DNA of 60,312 bases from Thiobacillus sp. Its GTDB lineage: Bacteria; Pseudomonadota; Gammaproteobacteria; Burkholderiales; Thiobacillaceae. A model generated the notes under the pieces. It was not told where the DNA came from. It saw only the letters and a list, made by a program, of their open reading frames with translations, and made no database searches. Shown here piece after piece: positions 45,198-54,241 of this stretch. The stretch spans positions 1 through 60,312 of the forward strand of contig JAUXVT010000079.1 of NCBI GenBank assembly GCA_030680405.1. Reading direction: 5' to 3'. Made by a program: the position numbers and the translations under genes. Position 1 is the first letter of the stretch; every line of letters begins with the position of its first letter.

Positions 45198-46191
45198 ACA
45201 AAGCGGCGTCACCAAGGGCGCGATCCTGATGCTTGCGCTGGGCGAGAATGGCGCATCGGAAGTGATGAAGTTTCTTGGCCCGCGCGAAGTGCAGAAGCTG
45301 GGCGAAGCCATGACCAGCATGAAGTCCATTCCGCAGGAAGATGTGGAGAACGTGCTGGAGGACTTCAACAGCGTGGCCGACCTGAATTCCTCGCTGGGCC
45401 TGGATTCCAACGACTATATCCGCACCGTCCTCAAAAATGCGCTGGGCGACGACAAGGCCTCGTCGCTGCTGAACCGGATTCTCGGCGGCGGCGGTGATTC
45501 CAGCGGCATCGAAAGCCTGAAATGGATGGACGCCGAATCGGTGGCCGACCTCATCCACAACGAACATCCGCAGACCGTCGCGACCATCCTGGTGCATCTT
45601 GAACGCGACCAGGCCTGCGAGGTGCTGGCCTGCTTCACGGAACGCCTGCGCAATGACGTGCTGCTGCGCATTGCCACGCTGAGCGGCGTGCAGCCGACCG
45701 CGCTGCGCGAACTCAACGACGTGCTGACCATACTGCTGTCAGGCAGCGACGTGCTGAAGAAACAGCCGATGGGCGGCACGCGCGCCGCGGCCGACATCCT
45801 CAACTTCATGAGCGGCGAAAATGAATCTTCTGCCATGGAGTACCTGAAAAGCTACGACCCCGACATGGCGCAGAAGATCATGGACGAGATGTTCGTGTTC
45901 GAGAACATCATGGACATCGAGGACCGCGGCATCCAGCTGCTGCTGCGCGAAGTGCAGTCCGACTCGCTCATCATCGCGCTCAAGGGCGCGTCGGAGGAAA
46001 TGCGCGAGAAAATCTTCAAGAACATGTCGCAGCGTGCCGCTGAAATGATGCGGGATGACCTGGATTCCAAGGGGCCGGTTCGCCTGTCCGAGGTTGAATC
46101 GCAGCAGAAGGAGATTCTGATGATCGTCCGCCGTCTGGCCGATGAAGGCCAGATCTCGCTGGGCGCGAAAGGGGAAGAGCAATATGTTTAG
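45190..46191 (+). CDS. fliG: Flagellar motor switch protein FliG, 333 aa
   Basis: The rotor protein that interacts with the stator. It shows the N-terminal FliF-binding domain (AILMLALGENGASEVMKFLGPREVQ), the middle domain with EHPQTVATILVHLE (the EHPQT motif), and the C-terminal torque helix with DSLIIALKGASEEMREKIFKNMSQRAAEMMRDDL-like residues, where charged positions are visible. The length matches E. coli FliG (331). It overlaps fliF and ends at a TAG just before an inverted-repeat element. Confidence 0.97.
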   Translation: MSEQSGVTKGAILMLALGENGASEVMKFLGPREVQKLGEAMTSMKSIPQEDVENVLEDFNSVADLNSSLGLDSNDYIRTVLKNALGDDKASSLLNRILGGGGDSSGIESLKWMDAESVADLIHNEHPQTVATILVHLERDQACEVLACFTERLRNDVLLRIATLSGVQPTALRELNDVLTILLSGSDVLKKQPMGGTRAAADILNFMSGENESSAMEYLKSYDPDMAQKIMDEMFVFENIMDIEDRGIQLLLREVQSDSLIIALKGASEEMREKIFKNMSQRAAEMMRDDLDSKGPVRLSEVESQQKEILMIVRRLADEGQISLGAKGEEQYV

Positions 46192-46196
46192 CCGCG

Positions 46197-46325
46197 TGTC
46201 TGACTGTATTCGTCATGCGCATTGCGGCGTTGCGGACCGCCTGTTGTGGATGGTACAACGGCGCGCCCCGCGCCTTGCACTGCAACCCGTAGAGGCCCGG
46301 CGCGCATGACGAATACAGCCAGACA
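46197..46325. repeat. 129-bp inverted-repeat element across the fliG/fliH junction
   Basis: The left arm TGTCTGACTGTATTCGTCAT continues with GCGC (46197-46220) and pairs with the right arm at 46302-46325, 23 of 24 bases, around an 81-base spacer. The left arm begins five bases after the fliG stop. The right arm contains the fliH ATG and its first codons. The spacer has smaller palindromes such as GTTGT/ACAAC and TTGCACTGCAA. Confidence 0.8.
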
Positions 46326-46965
46326 AACTGCCAACGTCGTTTCCAGCGTGGATCAGCCAGCCTGCAAGCCCTGGGAGATGACCAGCTTCGAGGGTGATCC
46401 TCACACGGTAAAAAAAGCGAATTACGCAGGCATCACCCTGCCGACGATCGAACAGATCAGCGGAATCCAGGAGCAGGCGAGGCAGGAGGGCTATCACGCC
46501 GGACATGCCGAGGGCCTTGCCGAGGGGCGCAAGGAAGCGGCCCGCGAAACCGCCAGGCTGAGTGGTCTGGCAGACACGTTCTCCACGGAAGTCCGCAAGG
46601 CCGATGAAACCATCTCGCAGCACGTCCTCGACCTGTCGGTCGATCTTGCCCGTGCGCTGTTGAAATCGGCGCTGACGATACGCCCCGAACTGGTCATCCC
46701 CATCGTCAAGGAAGTGGTTCGCTATCTGCCGGTGCTGCACCAGCCGGCCCTGCTCTTTCTGAATCCGGACGATGCCGTGCTGGTCAAGAGCAGGATAGGC
46801 GATGAGCTCACGAAAATGGGCTGGCAGCTGACCGACGATGCGCAGCTTGAACCCGGCAGCTGCCGCGTGGAAACCGCCAGCAATCAGATCGATGCCTCCT
46901 TGCCTACCCGCTGGCAACGTCTGGCTGCCGCGCTCGGCAAAGATTCCGACTGGCTGGCCCCCTGA
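46306..46965 (+). CDS. fliH: Flagellar assembly protein FliH, 219 aa
   Basis: A stator-like regulator that binds the FliI ATPase and delivers it to the export gate. The glycine-rich repeat segment [16 protein letters not shown] (GxxxG-type) is followed by a coiled region and the C-terminal FliI-interacting domain ([16 protein letters not shown], then [20 protein letters not shown]). The family tryptophan motif appears as [10 protein letters not shown]. The ATG at 46306 places it normally upstream of that motif and lies inside the right arm of an inverted repeat. The fliI start is six bases downstream of its stop. Confidence 0.93.
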   Translation: MTNTARQTANVVSSVDQPACKPWEMTSFEGDPHTVKKANYAGITLPTIEQISGIQEQARQEGYHAGHAEGLAEGRKEAARETARLSGLADTFSTEVRKADETISQHVLDLSVDLARALLKSALTIRPELVIPIVKEVVRYLPVLHQPALLFLNPDDAVLVKSRIGDELTKMGWQLTDDAQLEPGSCRVETASNQIDASLPTRWQRLAAALGKDSDWLAP

Positions 46966-46970
46966 TCAGG

Positions 46971-48371
46971 ATGGATACGCAACCCCACAGCGCCCGCTGG
47001 AAAGCCTACCTGCAGGATTGCAGCGAACTGCTGGCGATCGCCGAGCCGATGCAGGTATCGGGACGCATCACCCGCGTGGCCGGTCTGGTGATGGAGGCGG
47101 TCGGCCTGAAACTGGCGGTCGGCAGCGCCTGCACCGTCCCGCTGCCCAACGGTTCGCATCTGGATGCCGAGGTGGTTGGGTTTGACGGCAACCGGCTTTT
47201 CCTCATGCCGCAAAGCGACGTCGAGGGCATCGTGCCGGGCTCAAGGGTGTTCCCGGTGGAAGTGATTCCCACCCTGCCCGGCTTGGGCCTGGTGAACCAT
47301 CCCCGCCGCCGCCCGAGCGACCGCACCCGCCACCTGCCGGTCGGCGACGCCCTGCTGGGCCGCGTGCTCGACAGCGGCGGGCGGCCGCTCGACGGCCTCG
47401 GCCCGGTACATACCACTGCCACAGCACCGCTCAACAACCGCGCCGCCAATCCGCTGGCGCGCGCGCCGATCACCGACATCCTCGACGTCGGCGTGCGCGC
47501 GATCAACAGCATGCTGACGGTGGGACGCGGCCAGCGCATGGGGCTGTTCGCCGGCTCCGGCGTCGGCAAGAGCGTGCTGCTGGGGATGATGGCGCGGTAC
47601 ACCAGCGCGGACGTGATCGTGGTCGGCCTGATCGGCGAACGCGGCCGCGAGGTCAAGGAATTCATCGAGCAGATTCTCGGCGAGGAAGGCCTGGCGCGCG
47701 CTGTCGTGGTGGCCGCGCCCGCCGACACGCCGCCGCTGGTGAGGATGCAGGGCGCGGCCTACGCCACCTCGATCGCCGAGCATTTTCGCGACCAGGGCAA
47801 GAACGTGCTGTTGATCATGGATTCGCTCACCCGCTATGCGATGGCGCAGCGCGAAATCGCGCTGGCCATCGGCGAGCCGCCGGCCACCAAGGGCTACCCG
47901 CCGTCGGTGTTTGCCAAGCTGCCGGCCCTGGTCGAACGTGCCGGCAACGGCAAGCCGGGCGGCGGCTCGATCACCGCCTTCTACACCGTGCTCACCGAGG
48001 GCGACGACCCGCAGGACCCGATTGCCGATGCCGCGCGCGCCATTCTGGATGGCCACATTGTGCTGGATCGGTCCCTGGCCGAAAGCGGCCACTACCCCGC
48101 CATCAACATCGAACAGTCGATCAGCCGCGTCATGCAAAGCATCACCGCGCCGGAACACCAGCAACTCGCACGACGCCTGAAAAAGCTGGTTTCACGCTAT
48201 GAACGCAGCCGCGACCTGATCAACGTCGGCGCCTATGCGGCAGGCACTGACCCGTTGCTAGACGAAGCCATCAAATTGCAGACGGGCATTGAAGCCTTTC
48301 TGCAGCAAGACATTTCCGAGCACTCGGACGTCCAGGAAAGTCTGGCCGCGCTCGAAGCCTTGTTCCAATAA
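46971..48371 (+). CDS. fliI: Flagellum-specific ATP synthase FliI, 466 aa
   Basis: The hexameric ATPase of the flagellar type III export apparatus, related to F1-beta. Walker A is [16 protein letters not shown] near residue 195; Walker B is in [21 protein letters not shown]. The signature SAVFAKLP-type segment appears as [18 protein letters not shown]. The length is typical. It sits between fliH and fliJ in a continuous operon. Confidence 0.97.
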   Translation: MDTQPHSARWKAYLQDCSELLAIAEPMQVSGRITRVAGLVMEAVGLKLAVGSACTVPLPNGSHLDAEVVGFDGNRLFLMPQSDVEGIVPGSRVFPVEVIPTLPGLGLVNHPRRRPSDRTRHLPVGDALLGRVLDSGGRPLDGLGPVHTTATAPLNNRAANPLARAPITDILDVGVRAINSMLTVGRGQRMGLFAGSGVGKSVLLGMMARYTSADVIVVGLIGERGREVKEFIEQILGEEGLARAVVVAAPADTPPLVRMQGAAYATSIAEHFRDQGKNVLLIMDSLTRYAMAQREIALAIGEPPATKGYPPSVFAKLPALVERAGNGKPGGGSITAFYTVLTEGDDPQDPIADAARAILDGHIVLDRSLAESGHYPAINIEQSISRVMQSITAPEHQQLARRLKKLVSRYERSRDLINVGAYAAGTDPLLDEAIKLQTGIEAFLQQDISEHSDVQESLAALEALFQ

Positions 48372-48397
48372 CCCTCACCAAACGATAGGCACACTGA

Positions 48398-48847
48398 ATG
48401 GCCACCCCCTCCGCACTCGATACGCTGATCGAACTTGCGCACAAGGAAACCAACGAGGCCGCCAAGCGGCTGGGGGAAGCACTGCGCGCCGGCGAAGAAG
48501 CGGAGCAGAAACTCGACCTGCTGACGCAGTACCGCGATGACTATGCTGCGCGCTGCCAGTCCAATCTGGCCACCGGGATCAGCACGACGCACTTCAACAA
48601 CTTCCAGGTATTCATGCAAAAGCTCGACCACGCCATCGCCGGCCAGCAGACGGTCGTCAGCGACACCAAACAGCGGATTGCCAAGGCGCGTGCCGCCTGG
48701 CAGGCCTGCGAGCAGAAGAAAATGTCGTTCGTCACGCTGGCCGGCCGGGCAAGCAAGGAAAACACGCGCCGCGAGCTGTGGCTCGACCAGAAACAGAACG
48801 ACGAACACGCCGCCCGGTGCGCGCTGTACAAGCGAAACCCTTCCTGA
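48398..48847 (+). CDS. fliJ: Flagellar export protein FliJ, 149 aa
   Basis: A coiled-coil protein that inserts into the FliI ring and links it to the FlhA export gate. It is almost entirely helical with heptad-like patterns (ETNEAAKRLGEALRAGEEAEQKL and AWQACEQKKMSFVTLAGRA). It follows fliI by 26 bases. The assignment rests on length, coiled-coil character and the conserved order fliIJK. Confidence 0.92.
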   Translation: MATPSALDTLIELAHKETNEAAKRLGEALRAGEEAEQKLDLLTQYRDDYAARCQSNLATGISTTHFNNFQVFMQKLDHAIAGQQTVVSDTKQRIAKARAAWQACEQKKMSFVTLAGRASKENTRRELWLDQKQNDEHAARCALYKRNPS

Positions 48848-48875
48848 AACCTGACAGGACACAAGACTGGAAACC

Positions 48876-50021
48876 ATGAACGCGACTCCCATGAATATCA
48901 ATCCTGCCAATGCTGTTCAGGCGCAGCCCGCCGCCGGCAAGCAACAGGATTCCGCGGCGCCGGACGTGCCGTTCAGCCAAGTCTTGTCCAGCGAGATGGC
49001 ACAGAACCGGCGCAACAGCAGCGAGACCAAACAAGGCACCAACGCCGATGCCGGTCCAGACGCGGCGTCGCAAGCTGGCCACCCGACAGAATCCGGCGCG
49101 AGCGCCACGGCCAAGGCAACGGAAGCCGAGGAAACCGCACGCGATCCGCTTGCCCCGCCCCTGTCCGAGGACGCCATGATCGTTCCGGCGACCTTGCTTG
49201 CGCTGGCGATCAACCCGGATCAGCCGAAGCCGGCGCCGGCCGGGACAGACGGTGTTGACGCAGAACAACCGTCCACCCTGTCCGCAAACACCCTGCCCTT
49301 CCAGAATGCCGGCAAAGGCCGGATCCCGCTGGCAGCGCAAGCCGGACAACTCGCCGACAATGCGCGCGGCACCCAGAAAACCGATCCCGCCCTGCCTGGC
49401 AAAGCCGATTTTCAGGCGGCCACGACGGCTGCCATGGCCACCGCATTTTCGGGTCAACTGGCGGTGGCCCGGCAGCCCGATGCCATGAAGACGGGGGAAT
49501 TCCAGTCGGACCTCATGAGCAATCCCGCCATACGCCCCGCCTCGCACACAGCGCTTGAAACCCTGCCCACGCTCAATGAAATTGCGTCCCCCAAATTGAC
49601 CCCCACGGTGGGCACAACGGCCTGGAGCCAGGCCCTGGGTGAAAAAGTCGTGTGGATGGCGGCGGGCGCCCAGCAAACAGCCACGCTCATGCTCAACCCG
49701 CCCAATCTGGGGCCGCTGCAGATTGTGCTGAATATTTCGAACGACCAGGCCACGGCCAGCTTCTTCTCGGCCCAGCCCGAAGTTCGCCAGGCGCTGGAGG
49801 CCGCCTTCCCCAGACTGCGGGAAATGATGAGCGAGGCCGGCATTGAACTGGGGCAGGCGACGGTGAGCGCAGACACCCCTCGGCAGAACGACACGTCCGA
49901 CCGCCAGGCACAACGGATCGCGCCGCCGTTTGGCACGGATGATGCCGTCACCGCCGGTCTGCAGACAATTCATGCGCCTGCCCAGCAATCCGGGCGTGGC
50001 CTGATCGACACCTTCGCCTGA
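48876..50021 (+). CDS. fliK: Flagellar hook-length control protein FliK, 381 aa
   Basis: A molecular ruler that is exported and then switches the FlhB export gate from hook to filament substrates. A long low-complexity N-terminal region, rich in Ala, Pro, Gln and Thr, precedes the Flg_hook domain near residues 245-340 with LMLNPPNLGPLQIVLNISNDQATASFFSAQPEVRQ-type features; visible pieces are LNPPNLGPLQIVL and FPRLREMMSEAGIELGQ. The region after the domain is short. It follows fliJ and precedes fliL, separated from the latter by a 439-base repeat-filled gap. Confidence 0.93.
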   Translation: MNATPMNINPANAVQAQPAAGKQQDSAAPDVPFSQVLSSEMAQNRRNSSETKQGTNADAGPDAASQAGHPTESGASATAKATEAEETARDPLAPPLSEDAMIVPATLLALAINPDQPKPAPAGTDGVDAEQPSTLSANTLPFQNAGKGRIPLAAQAGQLADNARGTQKTDPALPGKADFQAATTAAMATAFSGQLAVARQPDAMKTGEFQSDLMSNPAIRPASHTALETLPTLNEIASPKLTPTVGTTAWSQALGEKVVWMAAGAQQTATLMLNPPNLGPLQIVLNISNDQATASFFSAQPEVRQALEAAFPRLREMMSEAGIELGQATVSADTPRQNDTSDRQAQRIAPPFGTDDAVTAGLQTIHAPAQQSGRGLIDTFA

Positions 50022-50135
50022 CGGATAGGGCGATCAGCGCCGCCCTGGATCATGACCGTCGCCAATCGTCCCGTCCGCTCCCTCACCCCGACTCTTTGAT
50101 AAAGCCCATGCCCTCCGGTATTCCGCTTGCGGGCG

Positions 50136-50335
50136 CGGGGGGCCATGTGGGAGGCCCGCCCCCGGGCCGAGGGGGTGGTCGTCGCAATGCCGCTGTTGTT
50201 AGGGTGCGCCGTGCGCACCATCTATTTGAAGGCGGTGCGCGTGGCGCACCCTACAAGGAACGGTGCTGTGGTGGGAGGCTCGCCCTCGGGCCGAAAGCAG
50301 GACGAAATCGATAAATCAGCGCTGCCCTAACGCGG
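50136..50335. repeat. Composite dispersed repeats between fliK and fliL (family B and GGGAGGC modules)
   Basis: The array holds a GTGGGAGGCCCGCCCCCGGG module (50145-50165), then the family B hairpin TAGGGTGCGCCGTGCGCACC with GGTGCGCGTGGCGCACCCTA (50200-50243), then a second module GTGGGAGGCTCGCCCTCGGG (50270-50290), and then ACGAAATCGATAAATCAGCG (50302-50321), which recurs near 32734. The remainder of the gap 50022-50460 shows no gene. Confidence 0.8.
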
Positions 50336-50460
50336 ACCAGCCGCCTGCATTAAACGATATGCGTCCCTTTTCTCCCTCTTTTCCCGGCATCGAAGGCGCT
50401 TGTTTATTTCAATAATGACAAACATCCACACCGCATTGTCCCTACAGAGGAACCGTATTG

Positions 50461-50967
50461 ATGGCCAGACCTGCCGAACCCGCTGTACCTGTCGAACCTG
50501 ACGAAGCTGCGGAAGCCACCCCTGCCGGGAAGTCGAAAAAAAAGCTGTTCATCATCATCGGACTCCTCGTGGTTCTGCTGGGTGGCGGCGGTGCGGCCGC
50601 CTGGTTCTTCACCCGGCAGGACGGTGCCCACAAGGAAGCCGAGGTGAAGCCGCAGAAAGCGCCGGTCTACTTGGCGCTCGAAACGTTCACCGTCAATCTT
50701 CAGGACGGCGAGCAGTATCTGCAGATCGACATCACGCTGCAGGTGGCCGATCAGGCTCAGATGGACGCCATCAAACTGCACATGCCGCGCGTCCGCAGCC
50801 GCCTGCTGGCCCTGCTCTCCAGCAAGCATGCCGAGGAGCTGATCACTGCGGAAAACAAGAAAAACCTCGCGCAGGAAATCCTGGCGCAAGTGAAGCTGCC
50901 GTTCGACCCGAAGGGCAAATCCCAGCAGGTTGACGACGTCCTGTTCACCTCGTTCGTGATTCAGTAA
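50461..50967 (+). CDS. fliL: Flagellar basal body-associated protein FliL, 168 aa
   Basis: A single-span inner-membrane protein that surrounds and supports the stator. The N-terminus is cytoplasmic and Pro/Ala/Glu-rich. A membrane helix lies at about residues 28-48 (LFIIIGLLVVLLGGGGAAAWF). The periplasmic FliL domain contains YLALETFTVNLQDGEQYLQIDITLQV in parts, and it ends GKSQQVDDVLFTSFVIQ. The ATG at 50461 follows AGAGGAA; a TTG one codon earlier is possible. It starts the fliLMNOPQR segment. Confidence 0.95.
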   Translation: MARPAEPAVPVEPDEAAEATPAGKSKKKLFIIIGLLVVLLGGGGAAAWFFTRQDGAHKEAEVKPQKAPVYLALETFTVNLQDGEQYLQIDITLQVADQAQMDAIKLHMPRVRSRLLALLSSKHAEELITAENKKNLAQEILAQVKLPFDPKGKSQQVDDVLFTSFVIQ

Positions 50968-51127
50968 GGGGCTGTAAATGAACAACCTGGACAATTATGG
51001 GTGTGCTGGCGGGGCGCGATGCAAGGCGCCTGGCGCGCCGCATGGCCATTCCATGCAAGTGACTGGCAACACCCGAGCGTGCCACGCCAGCGCAGCTAGA
51101 ATGTTTTTGTTGTTTGTTTACAGGCCC
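50968..51127. repeat. 160-bp inverted-repeat element between fliL and fliM
   Basis: The left arm GGGGCTGTAAATGAACAAC (50968-50986) starts at the first base after the fliL stop. The right arm GTTGTTTGTTTACAGGCCC (51109-51127) ends seven bases before the fliM ATG. Of 19 positions 16 pair, two more pair as G-T, and one mismatches. Both arms are flanked outside by TAA. The spacer is GC-rich with further palindromes. Confidence 0.75.
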
Positions 51128-51134
51128 TAAGCCC

Positions 51135-52139
51135 ATGGCCGACAATTTTCTTTCGCAGGATGAAGTCGACGCGCTACTGAAAGGCGTGACCGGCGAAGTC
51201 GACGATTCTCCGGCCGAATCGGAAGATCGTTCGGAGGTGCGTTCTTATAACCTGGCCACGCAGGAACGCATCGTGCGCGGCCGGATGCCGACGCTCGAAA
51301 TCATCAACGAGCGTTTTGCGCGTCTTCTCCGCATCGGCCTCTACAACTTTCTGCGTCGCGGAGTGGAAATTTCGGTCGGCCCGGTGCGGGTCTCGAAATA
51401 CAGCGAATTCATCCGCAACCTGGTGGTGCCCACCAATCTGAACCTGGTGCAGTTCAAGCCGCTGCGCGGCACGGCGCTGATGATATTCAACCCCGACCTG
51501 GTCTTCCTCATAGTCGACAATCTGTTCGGCGGCGACGGCCGTTTCCATACGCGCGTCGAAGGCCGGGACTTCACGCAGACCGAACACCGCATCATCCAGC
51601 GCATTCTCAATATCGTTTTCGAGGCCTACTCGAAATCCTGGGAACCGGTATATCCGATCGAGTTCGAGTTCATCCGTTCGGAAATGAACACGCAGTTCGC
51701 CAATATCGCCACGCCCAACGAAGTGGTGGTCGCGGTCACCTTTGCCATCGAGCTCGGACAGATCAGCGGCGAAATGCATTTCTGCATGCCGTATTCGATG
51801 ATCGAACCCATCAAGGATCTGCTGACCAGCAGCTTGCAGGCAGAAAACCTGGAAGTGGACAAGCGCTGGCTCCGCCTGATGCGGCAACAGATCCAGCTGG
51901 CGGAAGTCGAGATCGTCGCCGATCTGGGCACGGCAGAGGTCAGCCTGCGCGACATCGTCGACATGAAAGCGGGCGACATCATTCCGCTGAATATTCCACA
52001 AACGATCGAAGCCAAGGTGGACGGCGTGCCAGTGATGGAATGCGCCTACGGGAAATTCAACGGCCAATACACCTTGCGCGTCGAGAAATTGCTGTCTAGC
52101 AATTCGAGCGATACGAAAACAGGAGATCAACATGTCTGA
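51135..52139 (+). CDS. fliM: Flagellar motor switch protein FliM, 334 aa
   Basis: A C-ring protein that binds phosphorylated CheY. The N-terminal CheY-binding motif is FLSQDEVDALLKG. The middle domain has VRVSKYSEFIRNLVVPTNLNL and the GGxG motif in LFGGDGRFHTR. The C-terminal SpoA domain ends in the AEVSLRDIVDMKAGDIIPLN region. The ATG at 51135 gives the family N-terminus. The stop overlaps the fliN start by eight bases. Confidence 0.97.
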   Translation: MADNFLSQDEVDALLKGVTGEVDDSPAESEDRSEVRSYNLATQERIVRGRMPTLEIINERFARLLRIGLYNFLRRGVEISVGPVRVSKYSEFIRNLVVPTNLNLVQFKPLRGTALMIFNPDLVFLIVDNLFGGDGRFHTRVEGRDFTQTEHRIIQRILNIVFEAYSKSWEPVYPIEFEFIRSEMNTQFANIATPNEVVVAVTFAIELGQISGEMHFCMPYSMIEPIKDLLTSSLQAENLEVDKRWLRLMRQQIQLAEVEIVADLGTAEVSLRDIVDMKAGDIIPLNIPQTIEAKVDGVPVMECAYGKFNGQYTLRVEKLLSSNSSDTKTGDQHV

Positions 52140-52527
52140 AGACATCACCCAAACCATCGCCGAAGACGATTGGGCGGCCGCCATGGCCGAACAAGCGGCC
52201 CCCGCAGCAGCGAGCCCTGAAATATTCAAGGAGCTGTCCGGAACCACCACATCGGGCGGACTGGCCAAGGATATCGATTTCATTCTCGATATCCCGGTGC
52301 TGCTGACGGTGGAGCTGGGACGCACCAAGATTGCGATCAAGAACCTGCTGCAATTGGCGCAGGGATCGGTGGTCGAGCTCGACGGTCTGGCGGGCGAGCC
52401 GATGGATGTGCTGGTCAACGGCTGCCTGATCGCGCAAGGCGAAGTGGTGGTGGTGAACGACAAATTCGGCGTGCGCCTGACCGACATCATCACCCCCGCC
52501 GAGCGGATCCGGAAACTCAACAAATGA
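52132..52527 (+). CDS. fliN: Flagellar motor switch protein FliN, 131 aa
   Basis: A C-ring subunit with one SpoA domain: IDFILDIPVLLTVELGRTKIAIKNLLQLAQGSVVELD in parts, then VNGCLIAQGEVVVVNDKFGVRLTDI. The N-terminal 45 residues are acidic and variable. It overlaps fliM and is itself overlapped by fliO by four bases. Confidence 0.97.
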   Translation: MSEDITQTIAEDDWAAAMAEQAAPAAASPEIFKELSGTTTSGGLAKDIDFILDIPVLLTVELGRTKIAIKNLLQLAQGSVVELDGLAGEPMDVLVNGCLIAQGEVVVVNDKFGVRLTDIITPAERIRKLNK

Positions 52528-52964
52528 AGCCTGGTAGCCTGACCGCTGCATGGGTGCTGCTGAGCCTGCCGGCACTGGCGCACGCGGCCGAAACCCCGGT
52601 CGCCGCTCCGGCCCCCGCTGTCTCCGCCGCCGGCAGTCTGCTACAGGTATTCATCGGCCTGGTGGCCGTGTTGCTGCTGATCGCCGCCACCGCCTGGGTG
52701 GCCAAGCGGCTGGGCGTCACCCGCGGCGGCACGTCCAGCCTGCTGCACGTGGTCAGCAGCGCTTCGGTCGGCACACGCGAGCGTGTCGTGGTGGTTGAAG
52801 TGGGGGATTCCTGGCTGGTGGTGGGCGTGGCCCCCGGCAGCGTCAATGCGCTGATGACCCTGCCCAAGGGTGAAATCCCGTCAGCGGCCTCGCCCATCCT
52901 CAACGCCAGCTTTGCTGCGCGCCTGCAGCACCTCATCCAGAAAACCGCGGTTGACCGCTCATAA
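52524..52964 (+). CDS. fliO: Flagellar biosynthesis protein FliO, 146 aa
   Basis: A small membrane protein that helps assemble the FliP ring of the export gate. An N-terminal signal-like segment (LTAAWVLLSLPALAHAA) precedes a membrane helix at about residues 38-58 (LLQVFIGLVAVLLLIAATAW). The cytoplasmic FliO domain has VVSSASVGTRERVVVVEVGDSWLVVGV. The ATG overlaps the fliN stop. Confidence 0.92.
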   Translation: MKPGSLTAAWVLLSLPALAHAAETPVAAPAPAVSAAGSLLQVFIGLVAVLLLIAATAWVAKRLGVTRGGTSSLLHVVSSASVGTRERVVVVEVGDSWLVVGVAPGSVNALMTLPKGEIPSAASPILNASFAARLQHLIQKTAVDRS

Positions 52965-53185
52965 GCTCATGGAATTTCACATGAACACTGGCTTTCCGGC
53001 CTTCGATCAGATTGACCGGCAGGTGAATCCGCTACGTGCCCGCAGGCACGCCCGGTCGCGCGCCTGCCTTTGTCGCTCGTCGTTGCAGGCCCCGGCCTGC
53101 CGCCTCCTCGCTTCGCGGCAGCCACACGCCCAGACGCACCATCGGGCGCGCCCAACCACTGTTTCCAGGATGATCGAAAAGCGCC
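52965..53185. other. Structured non-coding spacer between fliO and fliP
   Basis: A 221-base GC-rich stretch with several hairpins (for example GTGCCCGCAGGCAC and GCAGGCCCCGGCCTGC). TTCGATCA at 53002-53009 is repeated inverted as TGATCGAA near 53171-53178. The 7-mer ATAAGCT occurs at both edges (52961-52967 and 53193-53199). No gene is recognisable. It may be a decayed insertion. Confidence 0.5.
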
Positions 53186-53944
53186 GTGACAAATAAGCTG
53201 CATCCGCGCATAGTCAATTCGTTTTTCATGGTGTTCGCGCTGCTGCCCTCCCTGGCGCTGGCCCAGAGTGCGGGTCTGCCCGCTTTCACCAGCACCCCGG
53301 GGGCGGGGGGCGGACAGACTTACACCCTCAGCCTGCAAACCCTGCTGCTGCTCACCTCGCTGTCGTTTTTGCCGGCCGCGCTGCTGATGATGACCAGCTT
53401 CACCCGCATCATCATTGTGCTGTCGCTGCTGCGCCATGCACTGGGCACCCAGTCGTCACCGCCCAACCAGGTGCTGATCGGCCTGGCCCTGTTTCTGACG
53501 CTGTTCGTGATGGGCCCGACCCTGGATAAAATCTACGTCGAGGCCTACCAGCCGCTGTCGGAAAACCGCATCCAGATGCAGGAAGCGCTGGACAAGGGGG
53601 CGGTCCCCCTGCGCGCATTTATGCTGAAGCAGACGCGCGAGACCGATCTCGCCCTGTTCGTGAAAATGTCGGGCTCGACGCCGATGAACTCGGCTGCCGA
53701 CGTGCCGATGCGCGTGCTGATCCCGGCCTATATCACCAGCGAACTCAAGACCGCTTTCCAGATTGGCTTTGCCGTGTTCATCCCCTTCCTCATCATCGAC
53801 ATGGTCGTCGCCAGCATCCTGATGGCGATGGGGATGATGATGGTGTCGCCCGCCATCGTCTCCCTGCCCTTCAAGATCATCCTGTTCGTGCTGGTCGACG
53901 GCTGGAATCTGCTGCTGGGCTCGCTTGCGCAAAGCTTTTACTAA
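53186..53944 (+). CDS. fliP: Flagellar type III secretion gate protein FliP, 252 aa
   Basis: It forms the core pentamer of the export gate. It has a cleavable signal ([16 protein letters not shown]), then membrane helices. The signatures [34 protein letters not shown] in parts, [12 protein letters not shown] and [17 protein letters not shown] are diagnostic. The start is the GTG at 53186; an ATG at 53228 would start inside the signal segment. It is separated from fliO by an unusual 221-base spacer, where such genes normally overlap. Confidence 0.96.
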   Translation: MTNKLHPRIVNSFFMVFALLPSLALAQSAGLPAFTSTPGAGGGQTYTLSLQTLLLLTSLSFLPAALLMMTSFTRIIIVLSLLRHALGTQSSPPNQVLIGLALFLTLFVMGPTLDKIYVEAYQPLSENRIQMQEALDKGAVPLRAFMLKQTRETDLALFVKMSGSTPMNSAADVPMRVLIPAYITSELKTAFQIGFAVFIPFLIIDMVVASILMAMGMMMVSPAIVSLPFKIILFVLVDGWNLLLGSLAQSFY

Positions 53945-53970
53945 CCCGAGCCAACCTGACCGAGACCTCC

Positions 53971-54240
53971 ATGACGCCCGAAAGTGTAATGACCATTGGC
54001 CGCACCGCACTGGAAATGACCATCCTGGTGGCGTCTCCTGTTCTGTTGGTCACGCTGGTCGTCGGCCTTGCCGTCAGCGTCTTTCAGGCCGCCACCCAGA
54101 TCAACGACCCCAGCCTCTCCTTCATTCCCAAGGTGCTCGCGGTGCTCGCCACCTTTGCCCTCGCCGGGCCGTGGATGCTGACGGTGATGACCGATTACAT
54201 GCGACGGGTATTGACCGGCCTGCCCGGCATCATCGGCTAG
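53971..54240 (+). CDS. fliQ: Flagellar export gate protein FliQ, 89 aa
   Basis: A two-helix membrane protein of the export gate. It begins MTPESVMTIGRTALEMTILV, includes VSVFQAATQINDPSLSFIPK and ends with MLTVMTDYMRRVLTGLPGIIG, all family-typical. It follows fliP by 26 bases. Its stop is one base before a 157-base inverted-repeat element. Confidence 0.97.
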   Translation: MTPESVMTIGRTALEMTILVASPVLLVTLVVGLAVSVFQAATQINDPSLSFIPKVLAVLATFALAGPWMLTVMTDYMRRVLTGLPGIIG

Positions 54241-54241
54241 C

